DNA of 64,000 nt from Bordetella parapertussis (GCA_945865935.1 CAMBFI010000013.1:1-64000); one strand, 5' to 3'. Counted from the first letter of the stretch, positions 31,483-43,776 are shown. Notes: a model not told the origin generated them from the sequence alone. Numbers and translations: made by a program.

Positions 31483-32817
31483 TTAACGACGTGCTGGGGC
31501 AGCTGGTTTTCCTGTCGGCAATCCTTCATTTGAAATACGCACGGATTGTTCCTGTGCCATCATCAGCGCAGCAACCGGCGGTGTTTTGCCAGACAATGCG
31601 GCATCGAGCTCACCACTTAGGATAGGCTCGATGCGCGGATAGTTGCGCAACCGAAAGCCTCGACTATTTTTGTCGTTCACTTGTCGCATGCTGTCTACAA
31701 CTTGCTTCGCACCAGGAATGCGGTCGTAGAATCCCCCTTCGCTCGAGCGAAATGCCGCATCGGTCAACGGTAGAAAGCCAGTGCGTTGATGCCAGGCTGT
31801 TGCAATCACTGGCTCAGAGAGAAACGCCAAAAATGCCATCGTGGCCTTATTGTTCTCTTTAGTTTGGCCAGCAACCGCCCACAGTGCAGACCCGCTCACG
31901 AAGGGGCTACCCGCTTTAGGTGTCACTTGGTCATAAAAAGGCATGGGTGCCACGCCAAAACTGAGTCCGCGGGTGTTTTGCATTTGCGCCAAGGCACCAG
32001 ACGTTGTCGTGATCACCGCACAACGATTGTCAGCAAACATACGGTCGGCCTCGTTACCGTTTCCGTTATGCATCAGCAGTTCAGAACGTTTCCAGCTGAC
32101 CATAATCGAAATATGTCGCATAAATACGGCATCGGAAAGATTGAGCTGTGGTGCGCGTGCGTTATCCAAACCGTTGGTCGGGGTCACGTAGAGCGAGCCA
32201 TTGATGGGAGCGAGGTTCTCAAGGTGAGTATTGACTTGATAGCTGATGGCAAAGGGGCACTCATAATGGGCTTTATCGCGTAAAGCCAGTAGATGCTCCT
32301 GCAGCGCAGGCCACGTTTTAGCAGGCTGTGCAGGATTCAAACCAGCCTTTTTATAGCCATCTACGTTGTAAAACATCACTGGGATCTCAGCCATAAACGG
32401 GAAGGCTGTCAGTTGACCTTTCGGGTCACGCATAAACCCGGTCGTTTGATTTAAAAACCAGGCGGCATCTTTAATCGGATACCTTTTGAGCAACTGATGC
32501 AAAGGAACAATATCTTTGTGTTGCGCAATGATTTCTGGCGAACGGTTGTCGTCGAGTTGAATTAATGCCGGCTTCTTCTTTGCAAACGCCGCGCGCGTTT
32601 CTTCACTGCGCAAAGCGGCTTGATCCGGGAAAGCCTTCAAAACAACCACAACCTCACGTTGGCCGCCATTGAATTGCTTTGCTAATTTTTCAAACTCACT
32701 TTTGTGCGTTGCACGCAGAGTGTGCCAGACTTCCACTTCGACGGGGTTCGCAACGACCGCGCCGCTTAACAAACAGCTAACGCCGAGGACTGCAGCAATA
32801 CGAGTAAGAAACGTCAC
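31483..32817 (-). CDS. Extracellular solute-binding protein, UgpB-like, without permease genes
   Basis: Periplasmic binding protein of an ABC importer, family 1 (sugar or glycerol-3-phosphate type). The 444-residue protein has a signal peptide ending near residue 23 (VVANPVEVEVWHTL), the VEVEVWHTL opening typical of UgpB, and the lobes with 'AEIPVMFYNVDGYKKAGL' and 'SGSALWAV'. It resembles UgpB, but no permease or ATPase gene is adjacent: pilus genes lie downstream and a reductase gene upstream. The substrate is not known. A terminator follows at once. Confidence 0.8.
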   Translation of the reverse strand: MTFLTRIAAVLGVSCLLSGAVVANPVEVEVWHTLRATHKSEFEKLAKQFNGGQREVVVVLKAFPDQAALRSEETRAAFAKKKPALIQLDDNRSPEIIAQHKDIVPLHQLLKRYPIKDAAWFLNQTTGFMRDPKGQLTAFPFMAEIPVMFYNVDGYKKAGLNPAQPAKTWPALQEHLLALRDKAHYECPFAISYQVNTHLENLAPINGSLYVTPTNGLDNARAPQLNLSDAVFMRHISIMVSWKRSELLMHNGNGNEADRMFADNRCAVITTTSGALAQMQNTRGLSFGVAPMPFYDQVTPKAGSPFVSGSALWAVAGQTKENNKATMAFLAFLSEPVIATAWHQRTGFLPLTDAAFRSSEGGFYDRIPGAKQVVDSMRQVNDKNSRGFRLRNYPRIEPILSGELDAALSGKTPPVAALMMAQEQSVRISNEGLPTGKPAAPARR

Positions 32818-32860
32818 GCTAGACTTCCTATTGAAAAAGGCTGAATTGCAAAATATCGAA

Positions 32861-33904
32861 CTATTTTAATGCGGCTAGATCGGCTTCTGAGGTAAACGAA
32901 TCAGCAAAAAAAGCGTCCTCAGGTAAACGGCACTGCGCCACGAACTCTCGACGCGCGGAATCCACTACGATGGGCGCTCCGCAGGCGTACACCTGATGAC
33001 CAGCCAAATCAGGGAAATCCTGCATAACCGCTTTGTGCACGAACCCAGTGCGGCCAGTCCAAGCGTCTTCCGGCAATGCGTCTGATACCACCGGGACATA
33101 GCTGAAATTTGGAATCGTCGCTGCCCAGTTTTCCGCGAGCGCGTGCATGTAGAGGTCGCACGGACGTCGCCCCCCCCAATACAGCATGACCGGTCGCTTA
33201 ATATCCTGATGCACCATATGTTCAATGATTGCTTTAATCGGCGCAAAACCAGTGCCGCTCGCGACCATCACAATCGGCAAGTCGCTATCTTCACGTAAAA
33301 AGAATGAGCCCAGCGGCCCCTCAATACGCAGGATCTCGCGCTCTTTCATTTGAGTCGCACCCACACCAAATACATGATCCGTAAATAACCCGCCGGGTAA
33401 GTGACGAATATGCAACTCGAGTGCAGCGGCCGCGTGGGGCGGATTGGCCATCGAATAGCTCCGACGCTTTCCGTCCTTCAGAATTAATTCCACATATTGA
33501 CCCGCGTAGAACTTGAAGGTCTCCGTTGCAGGCAGTTGTAGTTGCAAGACAGCCACGTCTGCTGCGGGACGGGAAATAGACGTCACACGCGACGGTAATT
33601 TGCGCACTTGAATATCAGAGGCCAAGCGAATCTCGCGGGACTCGACAACCAGATCGCTGGTGGCACGCGCCTGACACAACAGGGTATATCCTGCCTCGCG
33701 CTCTTCAGGGGTGAGCACCACCTCTGCGCTGGGCACGGGCTGTATGGTGCCGGACACAATCTTGGCTTTGCAGGTGGAGCACGCACCGCTGCGACAACTG
33801 TAAGGCAAGAGAATGCCTGCGGCTAAGGCCGCATCCAAAACGGTTTGCTCAGCCGTCACTGTGAATTGGTGTTGGCTTGGTGCGATAGTGACTTGAAACG
33901 TCAT
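32861..33904 (-). CDS. 2Fe-2S ferredoxin/FAD/NAD(P)H reductase (AscD-like)
   Basis: Electron-transfer flavoprotein. The 347-residue protein has an N-terminal plant-type 2Fe-2S ferredoxin domain with CRSGACSTC plus a later cysteine (LLCQA), then an FAD-binding barrel (RRSYSMANPP) and a nucleotide-binding domain (VASGTGFAPIKAI; YACGAP). This matches reductases named CDP-6-deoxy-delta-3,4-glucoseen reductase (AscD/RfbI) and also reductase components of oxygenases. No oxygenase or deoxysugar genes are nearby, so the partner is unknown. It lies 51 bp after parC. Confidence 0.78.
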   Translation of the reverse strand: MTFQVTIAPSQHQFTVTAEQTVLDAALAAGILLPYSCRSGACSTCKAKIVSGTIQPVPSAEVVLTPEEREAGYTLLCQARATSDLVVESREIRLASDIQVRKLPSRVTSISRPAADVAVLQLQLPATETFKFYAGQYVELILKDGKRRSYSMANPPHAAAALELHIRHLPGGLFTDHVFGVGATQMKEREILRIEGPLGSFFLREDSDLPIVMVASGTGFAPIKAIIEHMVHQDIKRPVMLYWGGRRPCDLYMHALAENWAATIPNFSYVPVVSDALPEDAWTGRTGFVHKAVMQDFPDLAGHQVYACGAPIVVDSARREFVAQCRLPEDAFFADSFTSEADLAALK

Positions 33905-33955
33905 GAGACTTGCTGCCCTATAAGATTCAGATATAACTTGCTGTGCATTTTACTT

Positions 33956-36265
33956 TCAAAGCACGGGCGAAAGAATCGGATTTTTCGAACGAATATCAAG
34001 CAATTTTCCCTTACGGGCCCGCTTCGAGAGATATTCCCCTAACTGAGAGCCTGAAACAACGTCTTCGACCTGCTTGTTTCTGTAGAGACCGACCACGCGC
34101 ATGCCCGCCTTGGAGAGCGGAACGCACTGCGCCAACTTATCCGGGGCATCGATACCCATCAAAATGGTTCCGCGTCCACCCGACGCAAGTGTCTTGACTT
34201 CGTCGAGCGGAATCACCAAGAGGCGTTGGCGGGTCGACATCAACGCTAAGTTGATCGCCCCCTCAAAAACGGGAACCGGACGAATCAACGCATCCTGATC
34301 TTCAAGCGTGATGAATTGCTTACCAGCCCGTTGTCGAGACGCCATATCCGAGACTTTCGCAATAAAACCAAAGCCCATTGCCGTCGAGAACAGAAACCGC
34401 GACTCTATGCTAGCGGCAAGCATGTGCTCAATCTGGGTGCCTGGTGCCAAATCAATCATTGATGTGACCGGTGCGCCATCACCCCGCGCCGAAGGTAAGC
34501 TAGATACGGCCACGGAATAGGCTCTGCCATTACTTCCCACGGCGACAAGTGTGTCAGTACTTCGGCACTCGAAGACACCGTAACAATCGTCACCGGCCTT
34601 GAAGTTAAATTGAGAGGCATCATGCCCATGCCCCTGGCGCGCACGTAACCACCCCTTTTGCGACACAATCACAGTGATCGGTTCATCAAGCAGACGGACC
34701 TCCATCACTGCACGCTCAGCGACTTTAATCAGTGTGCGGCGATCATCCCCATACTGCTTCGCATCTGCTTCGATTTCTTTGATAATCAGACGCTTCAATG
34801 TGGTCGGCTGGTCAATCAACTCTTTAAGTTTCTCTTGTTCAGCGCGTTTTTCAGACAGTTCTTGTTCGATCTTGATGCCCTCAAGACGCGCAAGCTGCCG
34901 CAGACGCATATCGAGGATGTCATCGGCCTGTCTCTCGGTCAGCTTAAAGCGCTTCATCAGCGCCGTTCGTGGCTCGTCCGATTCGCGAATCGTTTGAATC
35001 ACTTCGTCAACATTCAGATACACCAGCATCCGGCCTTCGAGTACATGGATACGGTCGCTGACTTTGTCGTAGCGATATTGCGTACGGCGAAGAACCGTAT
35101 CGGTGCGAAAACCAATCCACTCGAGCAGCGCCTGACGCAAGCCTTTTTGTCGCGGTCTATGGTCTGTGCCAATGCAAACCAAATTGATCGAAACACTCGT
35201 CTCCATGCTGGTTTGCGCCAGCAGTGTATTGACAAATTCGTCACGATCAATCTTGGAGGTCTTAGGCTCAAACACTAAGCGTACGGCGGCATCTTTGCCA
35301 GACTCATCACGCACGGCGTCAAGCAGTGCAAGCATTTGTGTCTTTGTCTGCTGTTGTTCTGGACTCAGACTCTTTTTCCCGGCCTTGACTTTAGGATTGG
35401 TGAGGTCTTCGATTTCTTCAAGGACACGTTGGCATGATGCGCCAGGCGGCAATTCGTGCACGACTAATTGCCATTGACCACGCGCCATTTCCTCGAACTG
35501 CCAGCGTGCCCTCGCCTTGATTGAGCCACGCCCCGACTGATAGATTTGAGCAATCTCGGCCGCAGGGGTAATGATCTGCCCGCCCCCAGCAAAGTCTGGG
35601 CCTGGAACCATGTCAAACAACGCTTCGTCTGACGTGTTTGGCTGCTTGAGCAACGCCACGCAGGCCTGCGCGATTTCTCGAAGGTTGTGCGCAGGGATTT
35701 CTGTGGCCATTCCGACCGCGATACCAGAGGCGCCGTTAAGCAACATGACCGGCAAGCGGGCCGGCAACATCTGAGGCTCTTGATGGCTCCCGTCGTAATT
35801 AGGGATGAAATCAACCGTGCCCTCGTCAAGCTCCTCAAGCAACAATCGCGCGAAGGGCGTCAGGCGCGCTTCTGTATAACGCATGGCAGCTGCGTTATCA
35901 CCATCACGTGAACCAAAGTTACCTTGCCCATCGATCAAGGGGTAACGCAAGGAAAATCGCTGTGCCATGCGAACCAGCGCATCGTAGGCGGCCTGATCGC
36001 CATGCGGGTGATACTTACCCAGCACATCACCCACGACTCTGGCCGATTTAACGGGCTTCGCACCCGATTGCAAGCCCATCGCTTGCATCGCGTAAAGGAT
36101 GCGCCGCTGCACAGGCTTCTGGCCATCGCCCACATCAGGCAACGCACGCCCGCGAACAACCGACACTGCATAGTCTAGATATGCCTGCTCGGCATACAGT
36201 CCTAGCGTCAGGGACGCATCGGACGACGAAGGGTCAAACAACCCGGGTTGAGAACCATCATTCAT
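33956..36265 (-). CDS. parC: DNA topoisomerase IV subunit A
   Basis: Breaks and rejoins DNA strands to unlink daughter chromosomes. The 769-residue protein has the winged-helix region with quinolone-determining segment ([18 protein letters not shown]), the catalytic tyrosine in [10 protein letters not shown], a coiled coil with [17 protein letters not shown], and a C-terminal beta-pinwheel domain. It starts directly after the parE stop with no gap, which points to co-translation of the two subunits. Confidence 0.97.
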   Translation of the reverse strand: MNDGSQPGLFDPSSSDASLTLGLYAEQAYLDYAVSVVRGRALPDVGDGQKPVQRRILYAMQAMGLQSGAKPVKSARVVGDVLGKYHPHGDQAAYDALVRMAQRFSLRYPLIDGQGNFGSRDGDNAAAMRYTEARLTPFARLLLEELDEGTVDFIPNYDGSHQEPQMLPARLPVMLLNGASGIAVGMATEIPAHNLREIAQACVALLKQPNTSDEALFDMVPGPDFAGGGQIITPAAEIAQIYQSGRGSIKARARWQFEEMARGQWQLVVHELPPGASCQRVLEEIEDLTNPKVKAGKKSLSPEQQQTKTQMLALLDAVRDESGKDAAVRLVFEPKTSKIDRDEFVNTLLAQTSMETSVSINLVCIGTDHRPRQKGLRQALLEWIGFRTDTVLRRTQYRYDKVSDRIHVLEGRMLVYLNVDEVIQTIRESDEPRTALMKRFKLTERQADDILDMRLRQLARLEGIKIEQELSEKRAEQEKLKELIDQPTTLKRLIIKEIEADAKQYGDDRRTLIKVAERAVMEVRLLDEPITVIVSQKGWLRARQGHGHDASQFNFKAGDDCYGVFECRSTDTLVAVGSNGRAYSVAVSSLPSARGDGAPVTSMIDLAPGTQIEHMLAASIESRFLFSTAMGFGFIAKVSDMASRQRAGKQFITLEDQDALIRPVPVFEGAINLALMSTRQRLLVIPLDEVKTLASGGRGTILMGIDAPDKLAQCVPLSKAGMRVVGLYRNKQVEDVVSGSQLGEYLSKRARKGKLLDIRSKNPILSPVL

Positions 36266-38260
36266 TTAAATATCAACCTCTGCAAGATTACCCTTATCCT
36301 CAAGCCACGTTCGGCGCGCACCCGACTCCCCCTTTCCCATCAACATGTCAAACATGCGTGTGGTGGCAGTGGGGTCGAGTGAGCCATAGCTGACGGGCAA
36401 CATACGTCGCGTATCTGGGTTCATGGTGGTTTCCCAAAGCTGTTCCGGGCTCATCTCGCCCAGGCCTTTGAAACGACTGATGTCCCAAGAGCCCTCGCGC
36501 ACCCCTTCTTTGCGTAACTTGTCCTGAACCACCTCAAGCTCGCCGCCATCCAAGCAATAAATTTTGCGTGCGGGGCGCTTGCCTAACGATGGCACATCGA
36601 CGCGGAACAAGGGAGGCCGCGCGACATGCACATGCCCAAGCTCAACCAAGCGCGGGAAATGGCGATAGAACAGTGTCAATAAAAGCACTTGGATATGCGA
36701 GCCATCCACGTCCGCGTCTGACAAGATACAAACACGACCATAACGCAAACCGGAAAGATCCGGAGTGTCTGTTGGGCCATGAGGATCCACACCGATCGCC
36801 ACAGAAATGTCGTGAATTTCATTATTAGCAAACAAACGATCTCGATCGACTTCCCAGGAGTTCAGCACTTTGCCTCGCAGGGGCAAGATGGCCTGAAATT
36901 CCTTGTCACGTCCCATTTTGGCCGAGCCCCCTGCAGAGTCACCCTCAACCAGAAAGACTTCAGTACGAGAGACATCCGAGGATTCGCAATCCGTTAGTTT
37001 GCCTGGCAACACGGCCACACCAGAGCTTTTGCGTTTCTCTACTTTTTGAGCGGAACGCGCCCGAGCCTGCGCCTGCCGAATGGCGAGCTCTGCGAGCTTT
37101 TTCCCGTACTCCACGTGTGTGTTGAGCCAGAGGTCCAACGACGTCCGCACGAAACCGCCGACTAAACGCACGGCATCGCGGCTGTTGAGCCGCTCTTTGA
37201 TCTGCCCCTGAAACTGGGGATCCAACACTTTGGCGGATAACACAAAACTGGTCCGGGCAAACACGTCCTCCGGAAGTAGTTTGACTCCCTTGGGCAACAG
37301 TCCGTGCAGCTCAGAAAAAGATTTCACCGATGCAAATAATCCTTCGCGCAGGCCGGACTCGTGGGTACCGCCAGCCGGGGTTGGAATCAAGTTGACGTAG
37401 GACTCACGCACCACATTGCCCTCGTCGGCCCAAGCGACCACCCACTGTGCGCCCTCTCCGTCGGCAAAGCTTTCGTGGTCGGCGTCGGCAAATTGCTCAC
37501 CACCGAAAAGCGGCACGCGCAACTCGGTGCCATCTAGTGCCTCAGTCAAATAGCCGGCCAAGCCATTTTCATATTGCCAGGTCTTTGTATCCCCGGTCTT
37601 TTCATTAATTAAGCTGACCTTCACGCCAGCCATCAATACAGCCTTACTACGTAACAAATGAGTGAGGTCATTCAGAGGGATTGCCGCGGCATCAAAAAAA
37701 CCTGGGTCCGGCCAGACGCGCACGCGCGTACCGGACTTCTTGCGCAACAGCTCCGGAGCCAGCTTGAGTGCTTCAACCACCGCACCATCCCCGAATACCA
37801 TCCGATGCGCCCCTCCCTCCCTCCAGATGACGAGTTCCAGTCGTTTGGACAACGCATTCGTCACCGATACACCCACACCGTGCAAACCGCCTGAAAACGC
37901 GTAAGCACCACCCCCCTTCTTGTCGAACTTACCGCCGGCATGCAGTCGCGTAAAAACAAGCTCCGCAACCGGGGCCTTCTCTTCCGGGTGTAAGCCAACC
38001 GGTATACCGCGACCGTCGTCCTCAACGGTGACGCTTCCATCAGTATGTAGGGTCACCAGAATCTGTTTGCCGAAGCCAGCGAGCGCCTCGTCAGCGGCGT
38101 TATCTATCACTTCCTGGATGATATGTAGGGGGTTTTCGGTACGGGTATACATGCCGGGGCGCTGGCGCACAGGCTCAAGTCCCTTTAATACCCGAATGGA
38201 TGATTCGTTATACGACTGATTACTCAAGTTATCCCCAACGGCGGTAGAAAAGATGGTCAT
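36266..38260 (-). CDS. parE: DNA topoisomerase IV subunit B
   Basis: ATPase subunit of topoisomerase IV. The 664-residue protein has the GHKL ATPase domain (EVIDNAADEALAGF, GRGIPVG, GGLHGVGVSVTNALS), the transducer domain, and the TOPRIM domain with EGDSAGGSAKMGRD and DADVDGSHI. The shorter length and strong match to ParE motifs separate it from GyrB. It is divergent from trxA across about 100 bp. Confidence 0.97.
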   Translation of the reverse strand: MTIFSTAVGDNLSNQSYNESSIRVLKGLEPVRQRPGMYTRTENPLHIIQEVIDNAADEALAGFGKQILVTLHTDGSVTVEDDGRGIPVGLHPEEKAPVAELVFTRLHAGGKFDKKGGGAYAFSGGLHGVGVSVTNALSKRLELVIWREGGAHRMVFGDGAVVEALKLAPELLRKKSGTRVRVWPDPGFFDAAAIPLNDLTHLLRSKAVLMAGVKVSLINEKTGDTKTWQYENGLAGYLTEALDGTELRVPLFGGEQFADADHESFADGEGAQWVVAWADEGNVVRESYVNLIPTPAGGTHESGLREGLFASVKSFSELHGLLPKGVKLLPEDVFARTSFVLSAKVLDPQFQGQIKERLNSRDAVRLVGGFVRTSLDLWLNTHVEYGKKLAELAIRQAQARARSAQKVEKRKSSGVAVLPGKLTDCESSDVSRTEVFLVEGDSAGGSAKMGRDKEFQAILPLRGKVLNSWEVDRDRLFANNEIHDISVAIGVDPHGPTDTPDLSGLRYGRVCILSDADVDGSHIQVLLLTLFYRHFPRLVELGHVHVARPPLFRVDVPSLGKRPARKIYCLDGGELEVVQDKLRKEGVREGSWDISRFKGLGEMSPEQLWETTMNPDTRRMLPVSYGSLDPTATTRMFDMLMGKGESGARRTWLEDKGNLAEVDI

Positions 38261-38359
38261 TTTACGGAAAATGCCAAAACGAAGGCGTGATGTTATGCTT
38301 TAATGACAAAACGATGTCTTGGCCTGTGCGCCGGATGCGACCAAATTCAAGAGAAAACC

Positions 38360-38686
38360 ATGAGTGAACACATCAAAAACGTAAGCGATGTCAGCTTTGA
38401 TGCGGACGTGCTTAAGTCATCCCAACCTGTGTTGGTGGATTACTGGGCGGCGTGGTGCGGTCCTTGCAAGATGATTGCCCCGATGCTCGAAGAAGTGTCG
38501 GCAGAATACGCTGGCAAAGTCACAATCGCCAAACTTAACGTTGACGAAAATCCTGAAACGGCTGCCAAATTTGGTATTCGCGGCATTCCGACCCTGATGT
38601 TATTCAAAGACGGCCAAGTCGCAGCAACCAAAGTCGGTGCCCTATCGAAATCACAACTAACCGCATTCTTGAACGACTCGATCTAA
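38360..38686 (+). CDS. trxA: Thioredoxin 1
   Basis: Cytoplasmic thiol-disulfide reductant. The 108-residue protein has the active site WCGPC with cysteines C33 and C36, and the cis-proline in [11 protein letters not shown]. The ATG at 38360 gives the normal length; an upstream ATG in the same frame adds 19 non-conserved residues. It lies upstream of rho, the same order as in E. coli. Confidence 0.97.
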   Translation: MSEHIKNVSDVSFDADVLKSSQPVLVDYWAAWCGPCKMIAPMLEEVSAEYAGKVTIAKLNVDENPETAAKFGIRGIPTLMLFKDGQVAATKVGALSKSQLTAFLNDSI

Positions 38687-38699
38687 ATCGCTTCCACGC

Positions 38700-38720
38700 G
38701 CGGGCCCCTTCGAGGCCCGC
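38700..38720 (+). terminator. GC-rich hairpin after trxA
   Basis: GCGGGCC-CCTTCGA-GGCCCGC is a perfect 7-bp stem 14 bp after the trxA stop. No T-tract follows, so it may protect the trxA 3' end or act with Rho. It lies in the rho leader, about 100 bp before the rho start. Confidence 0.4.
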
Positions 38721-38818
38721 CACTGACTCTGCTTAGCGCGAGCCGTTCTGTTTCAACTACCCTTGGTTTATTTCATATCCCGCTTCTTCACTGAAGTCTC
38801 TTTTCTATAAGCACATCA

Positions 38819-40075
38819 ATGCACCTTAACGAATTGAAGGCGCAGCATGTTTCGCAGCTGCTCGAAATGGCCGCAGGCCTCGAAATCGAAAATGCCAACC
38901 GGCTCCGCAAACAAGAACTGATGTTTGCCATCATGAAGCGTCGGGCTAAGCAAGGCGAACAAATCTTCGGCGACGGCGTTCTGGAAGTTCTGCCAGACGG
39001 CTTTGGTTTCTTGCGCTCACCCGACACCTCTTACTTAGCGAGCACCGACGATATTTACATATCGCCGTCCCAAATACGTCGGTTTAATTTACATACCGGC
39101 GACTCGATTGAAGGTGAGGTGCGCACGCCTAAAGACGGCGAGCGTTACTTTGCACTGGTTAAAGTCGATAAGGTAAATGGCTTTGCCCCCGAGGCAATCA
39201 AACATCGCATTATGTTTGAAAACTTGACGCCTCTTCACCCTGACAAAGTCATGCCGCTCGAGCGCGAGATTAAAAGTGAAGAGAATCTGACTGGCCGTAT
39301 CCTGGACATATTTGCTCCGATTGGTAAAGGTCAGCGCGGACTGATCGTAGCGAGTCCAAAATCCGGCAAGACCGTGATGATGCAACATATCGCGCACGCC
39401 ATCACAACCAACTTCCCCGATGCGGTCATGATCGTGATGTTGGTCGACGAGCGCCCTGAAGAGGTCACAGAAATGCAGCGCACCGTGCGCGGCGAAGTGG
39501 TCGCCTCAACGTTTGACGAACCTGCAACGCGTCACGTGCAGGTAGCCGAAATGGTGATTGAACGGGCAAAACGCCTTGTTGAAATGAAGAAAGATGTCGT
39601 GATTCTGCTTGACTCGATCACGCGCTTGGCACGTGCTTACAACACCGTTGTCCCTGCATCGGGCAAAGTCCTGACAGGTGGTGTCGATGCGAACGCACTG
39701 CAGCGCCCGAAGCGCTTCTTCGGTGCGGCCCGAAATCTTGAGGAAGGTGGCTCACTCACCATTATTGGCACGGCCCTCATTGAGACGGGTAGCCGTATGG
39801 ATGAGGTGATCTACGAAGAATTCAAAGGAACCGGCAACTCTGAGGTTCACCTAGAGCGCCGCCTTGCTGAGAAACGCGTCTACCCAGCCATCAACTTGAA
39901 TAAATCAGGGACGCGCCGCGAGGAATTGCTCATCAAACCAGATCTGCTGCAAAAAATCTGGGTGCTTCGCAAGTTCATTCACGATATGGATGAGGTGGAG
40001 TCCATGGAGTTCATCTTGGACAAAATGCGCTCAACCAAGAACAACGCAGAATTCTTCGACATGATGAAGAAGTAA
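38819..40075 (+). CDS. rho: Transcription termination factor Rho
   Basis: Hexameric RNA-dependent helicase that ends transcription. The 418-residue protein has the N-terminal Rho domain, the RNA-binding cold-shock-like domain ([13 protein letters not shown]), the Walker A region [10 protein letters not shown], Walker B ([16 protein letters not shown]), and the Q and R loops ([10 protein letters not shown]). Start [18 protein letters not shown] is the family start. Its stop codon touches the last base of the convergent yhdP-like gene. Confidence 0.98.
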   Translation: MHLNELKAQHVSQLLEMAAGLEIENANRLRKQELMFAIMKRRAKQGEQIFGDGVLEVLPDGFGFLRSPDTSYLASTDDIYISPSQIRRFNLHTGDSIEGEVRTPKDGERYFALVKVDKVNGFAPEAIKHRIMFENLTPLHPDKVMPLEREIKSEENLTGRILDIFAPIGKGQRGLIVASPKSGKTVMMQHIAHAITTNFPDAVMIVMLVDERPEEVTEMQRTVRGEVVASTFDEPATRHVQVAEMVIERAKRLVEMKKDVVILLDSITRLARAYNTVVPASGKVLTGGVDANALQRPKRFFGAARNLEEGGSLTIIGTALIETGSRMDEVIYEEFKGTGNSEVHLERRLAEKRVYPAINLNKSGTRREELLIKPDLLQKIWVLRKFIHDMDEVESMEFILDKMRSTKNNAEFFDMMKK

Positions 40076-43000
40076 TCAACCGCCTGGGTTGGGAGGCGCG
40101 GGTGGCTTTGCCGGTGCCTCCATGGGTTCGAGGATCGGGTCGTCCCAGGGGCCTTTCACCCGATACTGCACGCTCATGGCTTTCTCAAGTGGATTGCGCA
40201 GCACATATTGCCCCAACAAGGCGCTGAGCCCTGCCAGCGGATTGACCACAAAGGCGGTAGCGACCGCCGTGCCGCTCAAATCCAAGCGTGGCTTGACGTC
40301 CGCTTGCATATCCCAAAGCTTCTTGTCTAAGTCAGAACCGCCCGTTAGCCCGACAGAAGCAACAGGGCTGCGTACTGTCAAATCTTGTGACGTCACGACC
40401 CCTGCTGCGATCGTAAAGTTTCCATCAATCGTGTTCCACGGGAAGCCATCTTTGAACTCGTCGCCCACACGGAAATTCAAACTCAAAATGCGCTGTAGAG
40501 ACTGAAGAGAAAGCAGTTCAAGCAGTCGTGCGCTGCGCGAGGTTACGTGTGCAAATACTCCGTCTTTGAGCGCAATACTTGCCTGCCCGTGCAAACCACT
40601 ATAGCGATACACCCAAGGGAAATCACCCCAGTCGATTCGCCCCGTGAGCCTGCCCTGCCCGCCCCTTACCCGGTCTGGATATCCCATCATGTCAGAAAGT
40701 TTGCCGAGATCCTGGATATCGACCTTGGCATCGAGGCTCACACCACGGGCGGGACCGCTCAAACGCCAATCACCCGTGGCAATCAAGCTTGCGTAGGGAT
40801 TCTTAATTTCTAAGTTTTCAATTTTCCAATCTTCGCCGCGACGCACGGTCGCACCCAGGAGTCGCAAGCTTCCCAACCGGCTCCCAAACAGCGTGAAATC
40901 GTCAATCGTCAAGTCCACGGCCGGCATCTCCGACCACTGCTTCTCATCGATCATGTCGGTTTTGGGTGGCTCGCCTTGTCCCGTGCTAGCCGAGCCAAGC
41001 GAGAGCTTCGAAAACCGCGCATAGACCCTCCCAGAGAGTGCGCCCTGCGCCTCTTGCCAAGAGGCAAACCCCTCAGTTTCCTTAGAGCTTAACTTCGCAC
41101 TCCATTTGCTCTGGCCCTGTCGGTTTGCCGCCAGCTTCAAGGCTGATAATTTCATTTCGCCCCAAATCAACTGAGTCGCACTCACGTTGAACTGCTGAAA
41201 CGTTGGAACAATATTGGCGCTCCCTTTGGCGCCACTTGATTCGCTTAAGTTCGCCGAAAACGCCTTCCAGTCATCCCAGTCAATTCGATCTAATTTAAGA
41301 TCCACGGTAAACCCCGAAGCGGGGAGCGTGGCCTGCCCCCCCATCGCTAAGGCGGCACGACTGAAGAAGGTAGCGCTCCGGGAGGCTGTCTGGCGCTCGA
41401 ACCTACTATTCAAAACATCTGCAAACGAGACAGTCAAGGCGTGCTCAACACCCTTCTGGGCTGGCGTGTGTATCCAACGCGCTGACAACGGCATACGGCG
41501 TGCGGCGGCCTTTCCAAGCGGCGCGGGCAATTTAATTGTGATGCCCTCAAGGGAGGATGTCAGCTGTGCATCGAAACCTGCTCTCGGTAACGGTTTAATC
41601 GAACCCGCGTATTTTGTCTTACCCGTAAAAACTGTCAGAGTTTTAGCCGTGCTAAGTTTGCGCACGCCGTCAGCCGACAAGTCACCCTCAAAACTGAGGC
41701 CTGGTTGTCCCTGCCCCCAACCTCCCGTCACACGCAAGGCGCCACCAAGAAACTGCGCCGTGAGGGAATCAGCACGAACACTTGCCTCTGTAAAAGAAAC
41801 GACGCCTTGGACGCCGTCCAAACGAAGGTCATCCACGTAGCGAATGACGTTATCACTGAGTTCAATCGTGCCTTTAACCAGAGGTTGCTCAGGGTGATCC
41901 AAATCGACAGTGAGCAAAAGCGGAACGCCAATCGATCCGCTCACGTTTACATCGTTCAGTAGGTGAAGCATGTCTTTAGCAAGTGGCGTAGCACGCAAAA
42001 TCCGGAGATAATCTTCAGCCAAATTCTTGGTTTGCGCTTGAACCGTCAAGACAGGCTTGGTGCCTAGATCTGGAATAGACGCAACAAGACTTTGAATCGC
42101 GAGCCGCCCCCCATGCGTATCGAACACGGCAGCACGGTTACTGCGCACATCCAACGCAAGCTTATTTAAGGTGACCGTACCCTGCTCGAGAATAAGATCC
42201 GGCCAACCAAGCTCGAGTGATGTCGCAAGATCGTAGTCAATCACCAAATCCTGCACGGCGCTGTCTATTTTGAAGACACCGGGTTGACCTGGCGTGTTGA
42301 ATGGGAAATGCGTCAAATCCCCCTTAACGTTGATCGTGGCGTGGGTGACGACTCCGAGCTTGAAGGCATCGCGCAGCCATCGCCGGGTGATATCGTCCAC
42401 AGCAGGCGTCACATATTGATACAGATTGGCGATAGGTAGATTGGTGAGCGTTCCGTTTAAATCAAGCAACCCGGCCTTAGAATCCCCGCCAGGCGTCCAA
42501 GCGCCCGATAGCAACACATCGGCGCCTGCGGTTTTAATCCCGAGCTGCTTGGCTGAAATGGAAAAAACGCCATCCCCTTTGCGAATAAGTTGTCCTTGGA
42601 ATGCGATATCCGCAAGCTCTACACGCTCCGGACCAAACCAAGGGCCTTGGACGTGCAGATTTTGTCCTGAAGCAGAAAGCATCAAGCCTGCGCGATCGGG
42701 AGAACGAGAAAAAATAGGCCAGTCATCCCCCCTAAATAAATCGCCCGGACGCCCGGAGATGCGTAAGGTCATCTGCTCGATATCAACACTTTCCTGCCCC
42801 TCTTCCGGAATACGCAACCCAATTGACGAACCGGTCAGCTCTAGCTTGGCGTCAGTCAAATGACCTGCACTCAAATCGCTCCAGAATCTCGCGTGGACGC
42901 GCCCGTCGACTCGGGGCAGATCTACCCAAGGCAACCACGCGCTAGGTTGAAAATCATCCAACTCAAAGAAAATAGTCGCCTGGCCGTTTTCGTGGGAGGC

Positions 43001-43678
43001 GAGCGGATTCAGTTTATTTTGTGTCTTGGCGACAAATTCGATTCGCTGACCGAGGGCTTTAGGCAGCGAGGCGCTCACGCGAAGCTGGTGCGAAAACAGA
43101 CTATTGACCAAGTCTACGTCGATCCCCTCTAACACGAGGGGCGGAGCGCCACGCAGACGATCATGCCAAGCAATGCGTGCCTCGCGCAACTGTAGGTGCC
43201 CCTGATCAAGTAGCCATCGCACCGCCAGCGCCTCTGCATCGACACGAAGGTGTTGTGAGGGCGTATCGCTTAAGACTTGACCCGCAATCACGATAGAGCC
43301 ATCCGTGCGACGCTCAGCGGAAAGCTCAAACCCATTGACTTCCAGCTCTTTAAACTGCAAATCCAAGGTCATCAAGCTGCGCCAGCCTATGACGGCAAAA
43401 GCGTCCGGTACGCTTAAAAACTCTTGTCCCTGAGGGCTCAGCAGTCGAAAATTCTGAATGGCTAAAGTAGGATTTAGTCCGGACCATCCTCCCGCAATCG
43501 CACCGATCGTGACCTGGGCATCTAGCGCTTTAGACAAACGCTGCTCAATCTGCGGGCGCCACTCGTTGACATGGGGCACCACCCAAAAACGAACAATCAA
43601 CATACCCAGCGCCGCAACGCCGTACGCGAGCAGCAAGCCAATCACTAGGATTCGAAGAGTATTTTTGATAATTCGCAA
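40076..43678 (-). CDS. yhdP: YhdP-family AsmA-like envelope protein
   Basis: Giant envelope protein of the AsmA-like group; E. coli YhdP helps carry phospholipids to the outer membrane. The 1200-residue protein has one N-terminal membrane segment (about 10-33), then a very long beta-rich periplasmic part with an AsmA-like C-terminal region ([34 protein letters not shown]), and a proline-rich tail. Length is close to E. coli YhdP (about 1270). It is divergent from glnE and converges on rho. The family is secure; the lipid-transport role is inferred from E. coli. Confidence 0.88.
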   Translation of the reverse strand: MRIIKNTLRILVIGLLLAYGVAALGMLIVRFWVVPHVNEWRPQIEQRLSKALDAQVTIGAIAGGWSGLNPTLAIQNFRLLSPQGQEFLSVPDAFAVIGWRSLMTLDLQFKELEVNGFELSAERRTDGSIVIAGQVLSDTPSQHLRVDAEALAVRWLLDQGHLQLREARIAWHDRLRGAPPLVLEGIDVDLVNSLFSHQLRVSASLPKALGQRIEFVAKTQNKLNPLASHENGQATIFFELDDFQPSAWLPWVDLPRVDGRVHARFWSDLSAGHLTDAKLELTGSSIGLRIPEEGQESVDIEQMTLRISGRPGDLFRGDDWPIFSRSPDRAGLMLSASGQNLHVQGPWFGPERVELADIAFQGQLIRKGDGVFSISAKQLGIKTAGADVLLSGAWTPGGDSKAGLLDLNGTLTNLPIANLYQYVTPAVDDITRRWLRDAFKLGVVTHATINVKGDLTHFPFNTPGQPGVFKIDSAVQDLVIDYDLATSLELGWPDLILEQGTVTLNKLALDVRSNRAAVFDTHGGRLAIQSLVASIPDLGTKPVLTVQAQTKNLAEDYLRILRATPLAKDMLHLLNDVNVSGSIGVPLLLTVDLDHPEQPLVKGTIELSDNVIRYVDDLRLDGVQGVVSFTEASVRADSLTAQFLGGALRVTGGWGQGQPGLSFEGDLSADGVRKLSTAKTLTVFTGKTKYAGSIKPLPRAGFDAQLTSSLEGITIKLPAPLGKAAARRMPLSARWIHTPAQKGVEHALTVSFADVLNSRFERQTASRSATFFSRAALAMGGQATLPASGFTVDLKLDRIDWDDWKAFSANLSESSGAKGSANIVPTFQQFNVSATQLIWGEMKLSALKLAANRQGQSKWSAKLSSKETEGFASWQEAQGALSGRVYARFSKLSLGSASTGQGEPPKTDMIDEKQWSEMPAVDLTIDDFTLFGSRLGSLRLLGATVRRGEDWKIENLEIKNPYASLIATGDWRLSGPARGVSLDAKVDIQDLGKLSDMMGYPDRVRGGQGRLTGRIDWGDFPWVYRYSGLHGQASIALKDGVFAHVTSRSARLLELLSLQSLQRILSLNFRVGDEFKDGFPWNTIDGNFTIAAGVVTSQDLTVRSPVASVGLTGGSDLDKKLWDMQADVKPRLDLSGTAVATAFVVNPLAGLSALLGQYVLRNPLEKAMSVQYRVKGPWDDPILEPMEAPAKPPAPPNPGG

Positions 43679-43776
43679 AACTATTTAGAGCTCAAAATTT
43701 CGTGCGCAGCGTTCTGTGCGGTATTGTGCAAACTTATAACCCAAACTGCAGAAGCTGTCTTAGCGATAAACCAAGA

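Noticed and set aside
38261-38359. trxA promoter with extended -10 TGT-TATGCT
   Set aside because: The -10 matches only 4 of 6 bases and no -35 is convincing, so it is not listed as a feature.
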